A stretch of 64,000 nt of DNA, taken from the NCBI RefSeq assembly GCF_034006335.1, contig NZ_JAWDIQ010000002.1. One strand, 5' to 3'. Made by a program: the position numbers and the translations under genes. Positions 20,211 through 29,542 of the stretch are shown here, piece by piece. The stretch comes from Paracerasibacillus soli (lineage in GTDB: Bacteria > Bacillota > Bacilli > Bacillales > Amphibacillaceae). The notes under the pieces are model-generated. The model did not search any database. It had not been told where the DNA came from and saw only the letters and a program-made list of their open reading frames with translations. Position 1 is the first letter of the stretch. Every line of letters begins with the position of its first letter.

Positions 20211-21104
20211 CTATTTTCTAGCCTCAGTCTTATTTGCTTTTAAATCGTTAAATAATTCCTTATATGTTTCATCTTTCACATCAACGATAGCGTCACGAAT
20301 CATCTTTTCAATTTTCCCTTGCGTTTCTACCATATTGATTTTGTTATAACGGATTTCTTCACGTAACGCTTCTTTCATTTCCTCAAATGAAGCGATTTCG
20401 CGATCCTTTTTACGAATATCGTTCAGCTTTATAATGTGATAGCCATAATTTGTCTGAACTGGCTCACTGACTTCTCCCTTTTTCATGGAAAATGCGACAT
20501 GTTCAAAAGCTGGTATCATCGTTCCCACTGAAAAATATCCCAAGTCTCCACCATCTTTTGCGGATACCTTATCCTCTGAGTATTCCTTTGCTAGCTCTGA
20601 AAAATCAATACCATCTTCAAGGCTTTCTATCATTTCCAGTGCGGTTTCCTCATCTTTTACAAGAATATGTTGCGCACTAATTTCCTTCGTTTTCTGATCA
20701 TACGCTTCCTTTAATTCACTATCTGATACGTCCACTCCGTCTAATGCAGCTGCCTCTTGAAGTAATCCGAGATAGATTTTACTTTTGAATGCATCTTCAT
20801 CATTCAAACCTTGCTGTTGCAAATACATATCAAATTGCATACCAAGTTCTTCTTTTACTTTATTTAATTCCTCATCTATCTTTTTTTCGTCTATATCATA
20901 TCCACTACTTAAAACATCTATCGTGACAAGCTCCTGTAAAACACTTTCACCATATCGTTTTTGTAATTCCTCATTTAAATCATCTTCTGTAATCGTACCA
21001 ACGCGCGTTTCGATAATGACATTTGCTTCATCTTTATTCCCGCTACATGCACCCAAACTAAATAAAATAAGTATTGTGGTCATAGCAATTAATCGTTTCT
21101 TCAT
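20211..21104 (-). CDS. prsA: PrsA-type lipoprotein foldase, copy 2
   Basis: 297 residues, uninterrupted. Lipobox LGACSG (cysteine near residue 20), N-terminal chaperone region (VGTITEDDLNEELQKRYGES), parvulin domain with SAQHILVKDEETALEMIESL, AKEYSEDKVSAKDGGDLGYF, AFSMKKGEVSEPVQTNYGYH and IKLNDIRKKDRE, then a charged C-terminal helix. It acts at the membrane-wall interface. It shares the whole layout with the copy at 13409-14224 but differs at most positions outside the PPIase motifs, so the duplication is old. It lies between an S15-type hydrolase gene and the peptide importer. Confidence 0.9.
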   Translation of the reverse strand: MKKRLIAMTTILILFSLGACSGNKDEANVIIETRVGTITEDDLNEELQKRYGESVLQELVTIDVLSSGYDIDEKKIDEELNKVKEELGMQFDMYLQQQGLNDEDAFKSKIYLGLLQEAAALDGVDVSDSELKEAYDQKTKEISAQHILVKDEETALEMIESLEDGIDFSELAKEYSEDKVSAKDGGDLGYFSVGTMIPAFEHVAFSMKKGEVSEPVQTNYGYHIIKLNDIRKKDREIASFEEMKEALREEIRYNKINMVETQGKIEKMIRDAIVDVKDETYKELFNDLKANKTEARK

Positions 21105-21196
21105 CTATAGGCCACCCCTTGTATTCATGGTAAGAGAATTTCCTTATCGATTTACATAATGTGGAGAGATTCCCCCTCCCACACAATTTGTACGAC

Positions 21197-23380
21197 CTAC
21201 TCGAATAAGTCTATTAAATATTGCGTATCTACTTTTAGAACATGATACGCCTCACTAGAAATGAGTTGCTGATCTTTTTGATAGGCAAGTAGCACTTTAA
21301 AGTTTTCAAGATGTTTCAAAACTTTATTCATTTCATTTTCTCTTTCATAATGGCCAATAGCAGCAAGATGCATATCTAGTGCTCTAGCAGCATCTTCATT
21401 TTCAAAAGCCCCTTCATCTAAAAAGTACTTTACAACCGCAAGTAAATCCGCTGTACTTTTTGGTGAAGTGCCACCGTCATACCCAATTGCTTCGTTAAAT
21501 GCTTCCTTACCACCAACAATTGGTAGTTTTATATAACTTTCACCTAGTGATACGTCAATTTTGGCCCGATTACTATCCGTCATAATCCAATTTGGATCAC
21601 TTCCGACGATAATCACCCCGAGACGATGCCCTTTTTTGAAAACATAATCTTCCGGCAACATGTCCCATTGGAAACCATATTGCTTACCTGGTTCTAGTGG
21701 ATTAGAATAGTGCAGGGATTCCCAATTCTGTGCATCCAACCAGCCATGTGTCACAATTTCATATGGTGCCTCATGCGTTACTTTTTCCGTTTCTTTATAA
21801 CATGCATTGTCCGCGGGCGTACTTTCACCCCAACATGTGATGTCTTCCAACGTACGAATTCCTTCTTCTCTTGAGCGATGATTGACTCTCACATCTGTAC
21901 CATAATCTACTATTAAAGCTGTTAGATTTGTGTTATCCTTATCTACCAGCGCAGATAGATTCATTTCCGGTACACCACTTAAACGAATATCTTCCTCTAG
22001 TTCCGGCGTTAAAAATATTAATCTATTATCCTTTGTTGTAAACTCATCCTCCACCATTTCCCGCTCAGTTTGTCTTGGGTTATCAATGAAAGATTGTATT
22101 TCTTTATGAATGACCGGCCCAGTATGCAAAGTTCCAGGCAACGTTTCATTTGCGGGAGCTAATTTCACTGCTACTTCATCCGCTTCGGCATCAGGCCAAC
22201 TAGTATATGTTTCCCACTCATCTGCAGCCCGTTCTATATCGACTGTAGGCTCATCCATAATGCCGTTTTCAATTCCTAACAACCAATAGTCAAACCAGCG
22301 ATGGAGTGTATCAACCCACTCTGCCCTTCTAAAATCAAATGGATCAACATGACCAGTTTGTGTGAGCCAAAGTTTTCGTGGTACATCATTTTCAGCTAAT
22401 GCTTCCCACCAATTGGAAAAATGATTTGCCTTTACGTTATAATCGTTAAGACCGTGAATGACGAATACACTAGTTGAAACTTTATCTGAATCCTTCACGT
22501 AATTTCGCTCATCCCAGAAATCATTATAATTACCTGTTTCGTCATCTGATTGTATTCTCATTTCTTCACGAACAGGTGCACAATCCGCGACTCTTTCACT
22601 ACTCGTCACTCTTCCAGCTAAACCACCAGGACCATTACGATAAAACGGAATGCCACCATAGCGATAATAATCATACCAGCTACTAATCGCACCAATTGGT
22701 ACAATCGTTTCTAACCCATCTATCCCACGAGCAGCAGCACCATTTGCGAGCGTACCATCATATGATTTTCCAATCATGCCTACTTTTCCAGTAGCCCAGT
22801 CCGCCGCAACTTCTTCTCCATCTTTATCCCATGCCTTCGCTCTACCATTTAACCAGTCAATGACAACTTCAACACTTTCAATTTCCTCAAAGCCACCCGT
22901 TGTCGGACACCCTTGTGAATTATTTGTTCCAACCATGTCCACTAATACAACCGCATAGCCTCTTGGTACGAAATAGTTATCATAGTACAGAGGGAACATC
23001 GTATTTTCGCCAATCCCGTCCGGATCTTTAATTTCCGCCTCATTTCCACGCCCCATGCTTTCATAATATGGGCTCGCATCCATAATGACAGGTACTTTCA
23101 AATCCCCCTCTGTTTCCTTTGGACGCATAATATCTATTGCAATACGATCTGTTTCTCCATCTCGGTCACTGTCTAAAGATGATGCAACATAAATCGTTTC
23201 CTTAATCGCGTCCTCGTATGAATAAATCGGTTGTGTTACACCATTTTCTAATATAAAACTAGAACTAGCTTCAACCGGTTCTTCCATCATGGTAGTAGGT
23301 AACATTGGTGATGCGAGCAATAATAAAGTGATGACCGGTAAGAAGAAACCTCTAAAAACGCGCTGCTTCATTTTTTGCAC
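21197..23380 (-). CDS. Secreted S15/CocE-type X-Pro dipeptidyl-peptidase-like hydrolase, copy 2
   Basis: About 727 residues, no frameshift. I prefer the GTG start at 23378-23380, seven bases after GGAGG, over the ATG at 23404, which has no ribosome site. Signal peptide FLPVITLLLLASPMLPTT. DSDRDGETDRIAIDIMRPKE resembles a calcium motif. Catalytic serine lies in GMIGKSYDGTLANG, aspartate in VIHGLNDYNVKANHF and histidine in TQTGHVDPFDF. The C-terminal jelly-roll (YGFQWDMLPEDYVFKKGHRL) is followed by the FIMAH-like helical module (DLLAVVKYFLDEGAFENEDA to QYLIDLF). Compared with copy 1 it has an extra loop with paired cysteines (ITCWGESTPADNACYKE), likely a disulfide. It probably hydrolyses peptides outside the cell. 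Confidence 0.9.
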   Translation of the reverse strand: MQKMKQRVFRGFFLPVITLLLLASPMLPTTMMEEPVEASSSFILENGVTQPIYSYEDAIKETIYVASSLDSDRDGETDRIAIDIMRPKETEGDLKVPVIMDASPYYESMGRGNEAEIKDPDGIGENTMFPLYYDNYFVPRGYAVVLVDMVGTNNSQGCPTTGGFEEIESVEVVIDWLNGRAKAWDKDGEEVAADWATGKVGMIGKSYDGTLANGAAARGIDGLETIVPIGAISSWYDYYRYGGIPFYRNGPGGLAGRVTSSERVADCAPVREEMRIQSDDETGNYNDFWDERNYVKDSDKVSTSVFVIHGLNDYNVKANHFSNWWEALAENDVPRKLWLTQTGHVDPFDFRRAEWVDTLHRWFDYWLLGIENGIMDEPTVDIERAADEWETYTSWPDAEADEVAVKLAPANETLPGTLHTGPVIHKEIQSFIDNPRQTEREMVEDEFTTKDNRLIFLTPELEEDIRLSGVPEMNLSALVDKDNTNLTALIVDYGTDVRVNHRSREEGIRTLEDITCWGESTPADNACYKETEKVTHEAPYEIVTHGWLDAQNWESLHYSNPLEPGKQYGFQWDMLPEDYVFKKGHRLGVIIVGSDPNWIMTDSNRAKIDVSLGESYIKLPIVGGKEAFNEAIGYDGGTSPKSTADLLAVVKYFLDEGAFENEDAARALDMHLAAIGHYERENEMNKVLKHLENFKVLLAYQKDQQLISSEAYHVLKVDTQYLIDLFE

Positions 23381-23544
23381 ATGCATACCTCCCATTTCAT
23401 CCATTTAACCTTGTTTCGTTTCTGACCGCTGTTGTCATTCCAAAAGTCGCTGTCCAAATTACTAGATAATCATGAGTAGCGTATGGTATTTTTGTTGTTA
23501 AACCATTTCGATGTCTTTAAAAACATGAAGTGCCGAGTGCAAGA

Positions 23545-23659
23545 AGCAAGAACCTTCCCTCGTGTTTCGGTGAAATCCCATGAAACGCGAGAACCGTCCC
23601 CATGTTTCACCCATGTTTCAGCGCAATTCATGAAACACGAGAACCGTCCCTATGTTTCG
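23545..23659 (-). repeat. REP-like cluster: degenerate copy and two full copies
   Basis: A worn copy near 23545-23570 (AAGAACCTTCCCTCGTGTTTC), then full copies at 23581-23609 and 23631-23659, joined by CACCCATGTTTCAGC. The rightmost copy lies inside the end of sipW and encodes its last residues. Confidence 0.85.
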
Positions 23660-24202
23660 TTTGGTCGAGTTCGCGTGCTGCTCGCCATATGGTGATGAAT
23701 GCGTAGAGGACTAATAGTGCGCCTGGTATGATAAGGAGGAGAACAGCGCCTTCTTTTGAGTTGGCAAAGTTCATGACATAGCCTACTTTTGGAATTGTTG
23801 TTCCTGTATATTCACCGACAACATTATCTGCAAGTACAGGTTCAAAGTCTGCTCTGTCATTTGCATCACCTTTTGTTACATACAGTTGTCCGTTACTTTC
23901 CACCTTTTCAACTCGGTGTGTGACAAGAACATTTTCTTCCATAAGATAAGTAATGACATCGCCCTCCTTAAAACGCGTCATATCTCCTCCTGTTTTAACA
24001 AATATAATCGAACCCGTTTGAATGTCCGGCTCCATTGAACAGATAAAACTGTTTTTATTTGATAACCAAAAATACTTGCATGTCCTCCAGCTATTTTTGA
24101 GTTCACTACTAGATACATCGTGAAAAGCAATACAGTAAACAGCAAAATCGTTACGAATCGATTCACAAACTTTAACAACCTTTCCCGCTTCAACCCCATC
24201 AC
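23628..24202 (-). CDS. sipW: SipW-type (ER-type) signal peptidase I (frameshift; C-terminus encoded by a repeat)
   Basis: About 191 residues. An N-terminal membrane helix (FVTILLFTVLLFTMYLVVNS) precedes the catalytic serine region, where one G is missing near 24040: the frames join as KTVLSGSMEPDIQTGSII. The family's ER-type histidine dyad region VLVTHRVEKVESN and the YVTKGDANDRADFEPV motif follow, then a second helix (AVLLLIIPGALLVLYAFITI). SipW-type peptidases process TasA and TapA, and both kinds of protein are encoded here. The last residues (TKHRDGSRVS) and stop are read from a REP-like element, so the native end has been replaced or extended by the repeat. Confidence 0.87.
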
Positions 24203-24219
24203 CTCATGTTTGCAATCTC

Positions 24220-24666
24220 TTAACCATACTTCATTTCGTTATCTATGACTCTATTGTTCAACATTGGCGCTTCGTCTATTTCACGTTCTTCTTTTTCCAC
24301 CGTAACATCACTATTTTCTTCTCCAACTTCATCATCCGTAACTGTTTCATCATCTATTTCCTCAGCACGAACTTCATTTGATTCATCAGCAATTTCTTCT
24401 TGCTTGTCAACCGGTTCATCCTCTTCACTTTTTTCCTCCGTGTCGAAATCTTCTTTAGTTTCAACGTCACGTGTTGCAGGATGTTCGTCTGAATCTACCT
24501 GTTCAAACGTATCGACTATATCGATTGTTGTTTCAACTACCGTTTGACTATCAAAATAAGCATAAGTTGGTAATGTAACTTGGTGCACACATAAACCTAC
24601 TAAATAAGTAACGATGAGCAATTTAAACACGATGTTCGTATTTTGCTTGGTCTTTTTGAAAAACAA
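24220..24666 (-). CDS. TapA-like secreted acidic protein (putative matrix fibre anchor)
   Basis: 148 residues. The N-terminus has a hydrophobic helix (FKLLIVTYLVGLCVHQVTLP) followed by TYAYFDSQTVVETTIDIVDT, the AYF-type junction seen in TapA and TasA-like precursors and a likely SipW cleavage zone. The rest is extremely acidic and low in complexity (EEKSEEDEPVDKQEE, DDETVTDDEVGEENSD). I base the TapA call on this architecture and on the next gene being sipW, 17 bases downstream, as in the tapA-sipW-tasA operon of B. subtilis. Sequence similarity to TapA beyond the N-terminus is not evident. It could also be another SipW-processed surface protein. Confidence 0.55.
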   Translation of the reverse strand: MFFKKTKQNTNIVFKLLIVTYLVGLCVHQVTLPTYAYFDSQTVVETTIDIVDTFEQVDSDEHPATRDVETKEDFDTEEKSEEDEPVDKQEEIADESNEVRAEEIDDETVTDDEVGEENSDVTVEKEEREIDEAPMLNNRVIDNEMKYG

Positions 24667-24727
24667 TTAAATTCACTCACCCTTCTTCCCAAACATAAAT
24701 GAAGCTACTTCTATCATTTAGGAACCC

Positions 24728-24757
24728 CTTCCTGCAATACCTTTTATTACAGGAAGG
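24728..24757. other. Inverted repeat between inhA-like and tapA-like genes
   Basis: CCTTCCTG and CAGGAAGG enclose 14 AT-rich bases. It is placed where a terminator or attenuator of the inhA-like transcript would be, but no T run follows on the minus strand. Confidence 0.4.
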
Positions 24758-24774
24758 AGAAATCTATGAAGCTA

Positions 24775-26982
24775 TTATTTAATTAAATGATCCGCATAAT
24801 CCTCAAGCGCTTGTGATGCCTTTGCAGTGATTAATCCATTATCTGCAAAATGGTTGATAAGCACCTTTAACCCGTCAACATGTTTCGCTACTTTATCATG
24901 TGCTGCTTTATTTTCATATTGCTCCAAAGCAGTTAAATGCGTTTGTAATGGACGGACCGCACCAGCTTCAATTTCTTCCATATCGGCAAAAATATCGACC
25001 AATGTCTGCAAGCTCGCAGCACTAATCTCGCTTAATAGTGCGTCTTGCGCTGTTGCGACTTGCTCTGTATCCGTCTCAGAAGTTGCCGTAAATGTAAGGA
25101 TTGTAGGTGCACTTTCGCCTTCAGGAACTTTAACATATACTGGAACCTCTACTGTTTCCCCCGCCTCAACTTCAATTACATGATGCTGAATCATCGTTTC
25201 CCAACCAGCATCTGTATTGACATTAATTCGGAATAAGTCAGTGGCCTCCCCGGTATTCGTAACTTGGAAATAATGTGTCGCAACTTTTCCAGGTACAGCT
25301 CTTTCAGCTTGACTACTTGCAGCAACGACCCCACGCTCATAATCTCCTGCTCCATCTAAATGACGGACAGATACACGATAGGATAGTACACCTTCATCGT
25401 CATACTGCTTATCTAAAATATAGAAGTGTAGACGGTTATGCTCATCCACATATTCACTTACTACATTTTCATCTGTCCCAGCCTTAAATAGCGCATCCGA
25501 CAGTTGACGGTAATCTCCAAGTGAATACATTGCTTCTGATCCATCAGGTCGAATGAAGTCTACTTGCGAAATATCTTCATCCTTTGCATCAACAACCCAA
25601 ATGTTTGGAGCAGATTCAGCATTTTTTGTTTTCGCCATTAACACACCAGAATCAGGCGTGAAAGAATCAAATCCAACACGGTCTACAACTTCAATCGTAT
25701 AATTGTCATACCACTTTGCACCGCGCTGCATATCCGCTCTCCAGTCATCTTCCAATGAGTTTGGTGGTGTTAAATCCTCCATTTCAATATTGATGCCATG
25801 AATGCCTGTCCGACCAAATTTCTCTCCAACCGGTACAGCCCGCGCAACAATATCAGCAAAAATTGGACCTGTATCAGCTAGCGCATCCCGTTCCACATTC
25901 AAATATTGATCCTCATCTAAAAATCCTTGTTTAATTTTATTTCGTAACATATGGTGTGAAGGTGCAGAACCACCAAGCGTTGGTGTAATCATCCAGCGCG
26001 TATGCGGGCCACCTGGTCCATTAAAGCTTCCACGACTCATCAGCTCCCAAGGTCCGGAATAAGTACGTGATACTGGCTCCCCATATGGATTGTTGTAGTT
26101 ATCTAGCAATTCCATAATGTGACCAAACTCATGTGCAAACACACCCATACCATCACTTTCACCTTGAACTGAAATACCGTTTCTTATGTTTGCATGTGAC
26201 CAGATAGATTTCGCAGCAAACCATGACGTCCATGGCACATAACGTGTATACGCCCAATTAGGTAAATCTCCTAAATCCGCTGGCGGCCCGAACTCATCTG
26301 TAACCGCATCCCGATCCTGGAACATCATTTCGCCAAATTCCTGCCAAACACCTGACTGATCATAGCCCGCATGAAGAATAAATACAAAATCAAATTCTTC
26401 ACCAGAAGCATCCAAATCTCCCTGGGCTAAATTTAATGATTCTGTCTGGATATTTCTCGATTGGTATCCAGGTGGCATTTGGTTACCATACGATAAACCG
26501 TACTGGAACTCCCTACCATCTAAACGATAAGGACCAAACGCATCAATCTCAACGCCCCATTTTCCATAAGAGTTTTCTCGCCAATATTCATTAATCGTCC
26601 GATAATGATTAAGTTCTTGCGGTTTATTTAAGAAGTCCTCCCAAAATTGGCCAAGTTCTTCTCGTGGAATATCCCCAGATCCGATTGGATTACCCGCTTC
26701 ATCCGATCCTTCTGGTAAACTTGAAATGAATTCTTGGTCAGCAAAATCTACTAACACAAGAGCTCCTTTTAATAGACGTTCAGGCTCAGCCGTCACTTCA
26801 TTCCAATTAACCCCCGGGACAGCTTGATAGTCATCCCATTCCATATCTTCTGGCAATACCCATGTTTCTGAATCAACTGCATCAGGAAACGAGTCTAGTC
26901 CGGATGGAGCTGCAAAAACAGTTGGTGAAAACAATAAGAGAGAACTAATTGCTAAAATAAAAGAGCGCTTTATTAATTTCAA
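24775..26982 (-). CDS. Immune inhibitor A-like M6 metallopeptidase, copy 2
   Basis: 735 residues, uninterrupted. The start is TTG 26980-26982, seven bases after GGAGG. Signal peptide RSFILAISSLLLFSPTVFAA. The M6 catalytic domain runs to about residue 430, with the zinc motif VFAHEFGHIMELLDNYNNPY near residue 275. Two beta-rich segments follow (RVSVRHLDGAGDYERG; HYFQVTNTGEATDLFRI). The FIMAH-like helical module is at the end (LQTLVDIFADMEEIEAGAVR to DYADHLIK). It closely resembles copy 1 over its full length. In B. cereus InhA proteins shape the secretome and the calY/tasA genes are neighbours; here a tasA/calY gene lies immediately upstream and tapA/sipW immediately downstream. Confidence 0.92.
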   Translation of the reverse strand: MKLIKRSFILAISSLLLFSPTVFAAPSGLDSFPDAVDSETWVLPEDMEWDDYQAVPGVNWNEVTAEPERLLKGALVLVDFADQEFISSLPEGSDEAGNPIGSGDIPREELGQFWEDFLNKPQELNHYRTINEYWRENSYGKWGVEIDAFGPYRLDGREFQYGLSYGNQMPPGYQSRNIQTESLNLAQGDLDASGEEFDFVFILHAGYDQSGVWQEFGEMMFQDRDAVTDEFGPPADLGDLPNWAYTRYVPWTSWFAAKSIWSHANIRNGISVQGESDGMGVFAHEFGHIMELLDNYNNPYGEPVSRTYSGPWELMSRGSFNGPGGPHTRWMITPTLGGSAPSHHMLRNKIKQGFLDEDQYLNVERDALADTGPIFADIVARAVPVGEKFGRTGIHGINIEMEDLTPPNSLEDDWRADMQRGAKWYDNYTIEVVDRVGFDSFTPDSGVLMAKTKNAESAPNIWVVDAKDEDISQVDFIRPDGSEAMYSLGDYRQLSDALFKAGTDENVVSEYVDEHNRLHFYILDKQYDDEGVLSYRVSVRHLDGAGDYERGVVAASSQAERAVPGKVATHYFQVTNTGEATDLFRINVNTDAGWETMIQHHVIEVEAGETVEVPVYVKVPEGESAPTILTFTATSETDTEQVATAQDALLSEISAASLQTLVDIFADMEEIEAGAVRPLQTHLTALEQYENKAAHDKVAKHVDGLKVLINHFADNGLITAKASQALEDYADHLIK

Positions 26983-27128
26983 TTTGTTGCCTCCTTATTT
27001 TCAAATATACAATCCGCGTTTTTTAGTACGAATAGATAACTGGTTTTTCGGCTCCATACTTTCTTTTCATCTAGTAACCCACTATGCTTAAAAGGTATGA
27101 ATCCAAATATAAAGTTGTGAAGTTGTGA

Positions 27129-27716
27129 TTACTTATCACTACCAGGAACTTGATGCGCGATGAATGTCCACTCCAGTTGTAGCGAGTCGCCTTGGAATTG
27201 ATTCTGATCCGCGCTGTTATCAACAAAGTTAAATTTAACGACTAAGTCATTTGAAGAACCAACCGGAAGACCTTTTTCCCCAAATGCCGGATAAAAAATA
27301 TGTTCGTTAACAGCATCTAGCGTCATATCTTTTAATTCAGCTAAAGTCGTCTCATAAATGACCTCATCTAAATTATCAGCGTTATATAAGAATTCAACTT
27401 GGATATGCTCTCCAAAATCCTCTGTATTGTCTCCGTTTACATCAATCACTCGATAATCCGTATCCAACGTTACTCTCTCGATATCTAACGTTCCATTATT
27501 TTGCAATTCAAAATCGCGAATGATTGAATCACCCGGTTGCAAGTTTTCTACATTCACAATGGCTGTCGGCTCCACCGATAAATCCAACGTACCCGCAGCA
27601 AACGTATTATTCGTAACTACAGTAGAGCTAAAATATGCGTACGTTCCACCACCAATTAGCGTTAAACCTAATGCCGCTGACATAACACCCATACTGAACT
27701 TCTTTTTAATACTCAT
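27129..27716 (-). CDS. TasA/CalY (camelysin)-family secreted matrix protein, copy 2
   Basis: 195 residues, uninterrupted. SIKKKFSMGVMSAALGLTLI then GGGTYAYFSS is the classical TasA/CalY signal peptide. NTFAAGTLDLSVEP, PGDSIIRDFELQNNGTLDIE and the C-terminal QNQFQGDSLQLEWTF are the family's beta-sandwich segments. The RBS GGGGAGG precedes ATG 27716 by six bases. TasA builds matrix fibres; camelysin was isolated as a surface metalloprotease, though no HExxH is visible here. First gene of the minus-strand island. Downstream come the InhA-like peptidase, TapA-like protein and SipW, so I infer a matrix operon with a protease inserted. Confidence 0.88.
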   Translation of the reverse strand: MSIKKKFSMGVMSAALGLTLIGGGTYAYFSSTVVTNNTFAAGTLDLSVEPTAIVNVENLQPGDSIIRDFELQNNGTLDIERVTLDTDYRVIDVNGDNTEDFGEHIQVEFLYNADNLDEVIYETTLAELKDMTLDAVNEHIFYPAFGEKGLPVGSSNDLVVKFNFVDNSADQNQFQGDSLQLEWTFIAHQVPGSDK

Positions 27717-28424
27717 TTATATTCCTCCCCAAGACTTTTTTATTTTCGTTCCGTCGTAGTACTATTTTGTTAAGTAATACCTCTTTGCCTTTTATGGAGT
27801 TGACTCATGTTGTAACCATCATTCAATTTAAGTATTTTTTTACCTTTCTCTATTTCTAGGAAGTGTCCTACTAAATAAAAGTAGACCTGGACTGCTATTT
27901 TGAATAAGTAGAGGCTATCATAGATGAATAGAGATCTAAGGAAATAAACATGAAGTATTTAATGATGATGGTTATTTATTACAATCTTGCATAAAAAAAT
28001 GTATTCACCCCCCGCTTTTTATTTCGTTACACACGGGTGTTTTTTATATTCTGTTAATTATGATTATATCATTGGCGTTTTGAAAGTATATAAAATTATA
28101 CTATATTTTGAAAATTGATTCTAATATACTATATTTACTACTATCACTTGGTTCTAAAGTATCATAGAAAAGACATACAGAATTTTCACAAGGAGAAAAG
28201 ACATCCATCTAAAGATACAGACAATACTTCAGTATATTTAAAAAAGGCGATCGTGCTTTGAAGAAATTGATATAAGCACTAGTATGATTGTTATCTATTG
28301 GATTCCGTAGATAGTAAAGAAGTATATTGATAGATTTTTGAACGGGGATAATGGAGAAATTTTTTACTATGTGTAAAATGGCAGTTGTCTGGTACTAAAG
28401 CAGAGGGATAGGAGAAATAAAAAG
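27717..28424. other. Intergenic region upstream of the tasA-like gene
   Basis: About 700 bp without a supported gene. It must hold the promoter of the tasA-like gene. A 14-codon ATG frame at 27950 behind AAGGAAATAAAC exists but has nothing to support it. The DNA is AT-rich with no clear operator. Confidence 0.4.
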
Positions 28425-28480
28425 ACACCCTATTATAAATGCGTATTTACCACAGCAAATATGCATTAATGATAGAGTGT
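28425..28480. other. Long 24-bp hairpin
   Basis: ACACCCTATTATAAATGCGT/ATTT and its near-perfect complement AAATATGCATTAATGATAGA/GTGT enclose an 8-base loop (ACCACAGC). TGTTTT follows on the plus strand. It may be a terminator of a lost plus-strand gene or a small mobile element end. Confidence 0.6.
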
Positions 28481-28516
28481 TGTTTTGGGAAGTGTAGCCT
28501 TTTTCTTTAAGCATAA

Positions 28517-28706
28517 ATATCCCCCAAATTGTTAATGATTTTAGGTAACTCCATCATAACAACCTTGGGGATTTTCTATTAATCACTTTAGGCACGATTT
28601 AAAGATTGCCCTATTAGTGGGATCGGACGGTTCCGGTGTTTCAACACGCGTTACATTATGCTAAAGCATGCCGGTGTGAAACAGGAGAACCGTCCCCATG
28701 TTTCAT
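28517..28706. repeat. Composite 187-bp repeat, copy A (inverted repeat plus REPIN)
   Basis: Nearly identical to 39972-40158, with about six differences. The first 55 bases form an inverted repeat (CCCCAAATTGTTAATGA ... TCATAACAACCTTGGGG). After a 45-base spacer come two opposed REP-like cores (28625-28640 GGACGGTTCCGGTGTT and 28675-28695) that can pair around GCGTTACATTATGCTAAAGC. It ends in CATGTTTCA, ten bases before the stop of the next gene. Confidence 0.92.
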
Positions 28707-28715
28707 GGGCTAATC

Positions 28716-29297
28716 CTATTCCACATCATCCGTAATATCATACATCTTCAATTTAATCTGAAACCCCTCAAAAGCCGTAACCATTTTCCCGACTTCTTCC
28801 CATGTATATGGCTTCCCATCAATTATCACAAGTGGCTCATCATCAGAGGCTTCATTATATTCGATGACTCCCACAATTTGATCATTCTTCATATTTTGAT
28901 ATGCTTGGCCTCCTGAAAAGACATCTGTTTCAATATACTGCTCGGCTATTCCCTTTCGAGTCTTCTCAATTAATCTTGAAATCATTTCCTGCTGACTTCC
29001 CTCTAATTCCCCATGCACAGCAAATTTATACCCGAATTCTATATTTTCAACCGCCTCAAAATAGAATCCAATCGGGTATACCCGTCTTTCTACATAAAAA
29101 GTACGACTAATACCTCGGCCGTCCACTAACGTAAAAGACTCTATAACTTGTTCTAAATTTACATTCAATTCATCCGACATCATTTTATTGTAACAATCGT
29201 TACATAAATGAAGCAGTTCTCCTTTAATCTGCAAATTAACTTTTACTTTCTTCATACCGCAGTGACTACACTTATCCAATCCCATCACCCTTATCAT
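28716..29297 (-). CDS. Zinc-ribbon protein of unknown function
   Basis: 193 residues. The N-terminus holds two CxxC pairs, CSHCGMKKVKVN and LHLCNDCYNKMM, spaced 17 residues apart, so a treble-clef or zinc-ribbon finger is expected. The rest (FTLVDGRGISRTFYVERRVY, FEAVENIEFGYKFAVHGELE, YTWEEVGKMVTAFEGFQIKL) looks like a globular alpha+beta domain of a conserved hypothetical family often found in Bacillaceae. There is no signal peptide or membrane segment, so it should be cytoplasmic. It stands alone, with a composite REP-like repeat downstream. I cannot name a function. Confidence 0.7.
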   Translation of the reverse strand: MIRVMGLDKCSHCGMKKVKVNLQIKGELLHLCNDCYNKMMSDELNVNLEQVIESFTLVDGRGISRTFYVERRVYPIGFYFEAVENIEFGYKFAVHGELEGSQQEMISRLIEKTRKGIAEQYIETDVFSGGQAYQNMKNDQIVGVIEYNEASDDEPLVIIDGKPYTWEEVGKMVTAFEGFQIKLKMYDITDDVE

Positions 29298-29542
29298 TTT
29301 CTTCTTTTAAGACTAATTATACTGTGAGTGACTTGAAAGTGACTATCTTTTTTACGCATTTTCACATTTCTTGGACGTAATTGTTTTTGAAAGTTTAAAT
29401 ATGGAAATTAACCTATCACGAAAATAATAATGCGATAGAAACAGGGTTTGTGCAAGTCCTCGTGAACTTTTTTAAAAAAAGACTTATTCTTTCTTAGAAA
29501 TTTTTTGGCCTTTATATTTCTTATTCACATTACCACCATAAT
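29298..29542. other. Intergenic region
   Basis: About 245 AT-rich bases upstream of the zinc-ribbon gene; presumably its promoter. Nothing else is recognised. Confidence 0.35.
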
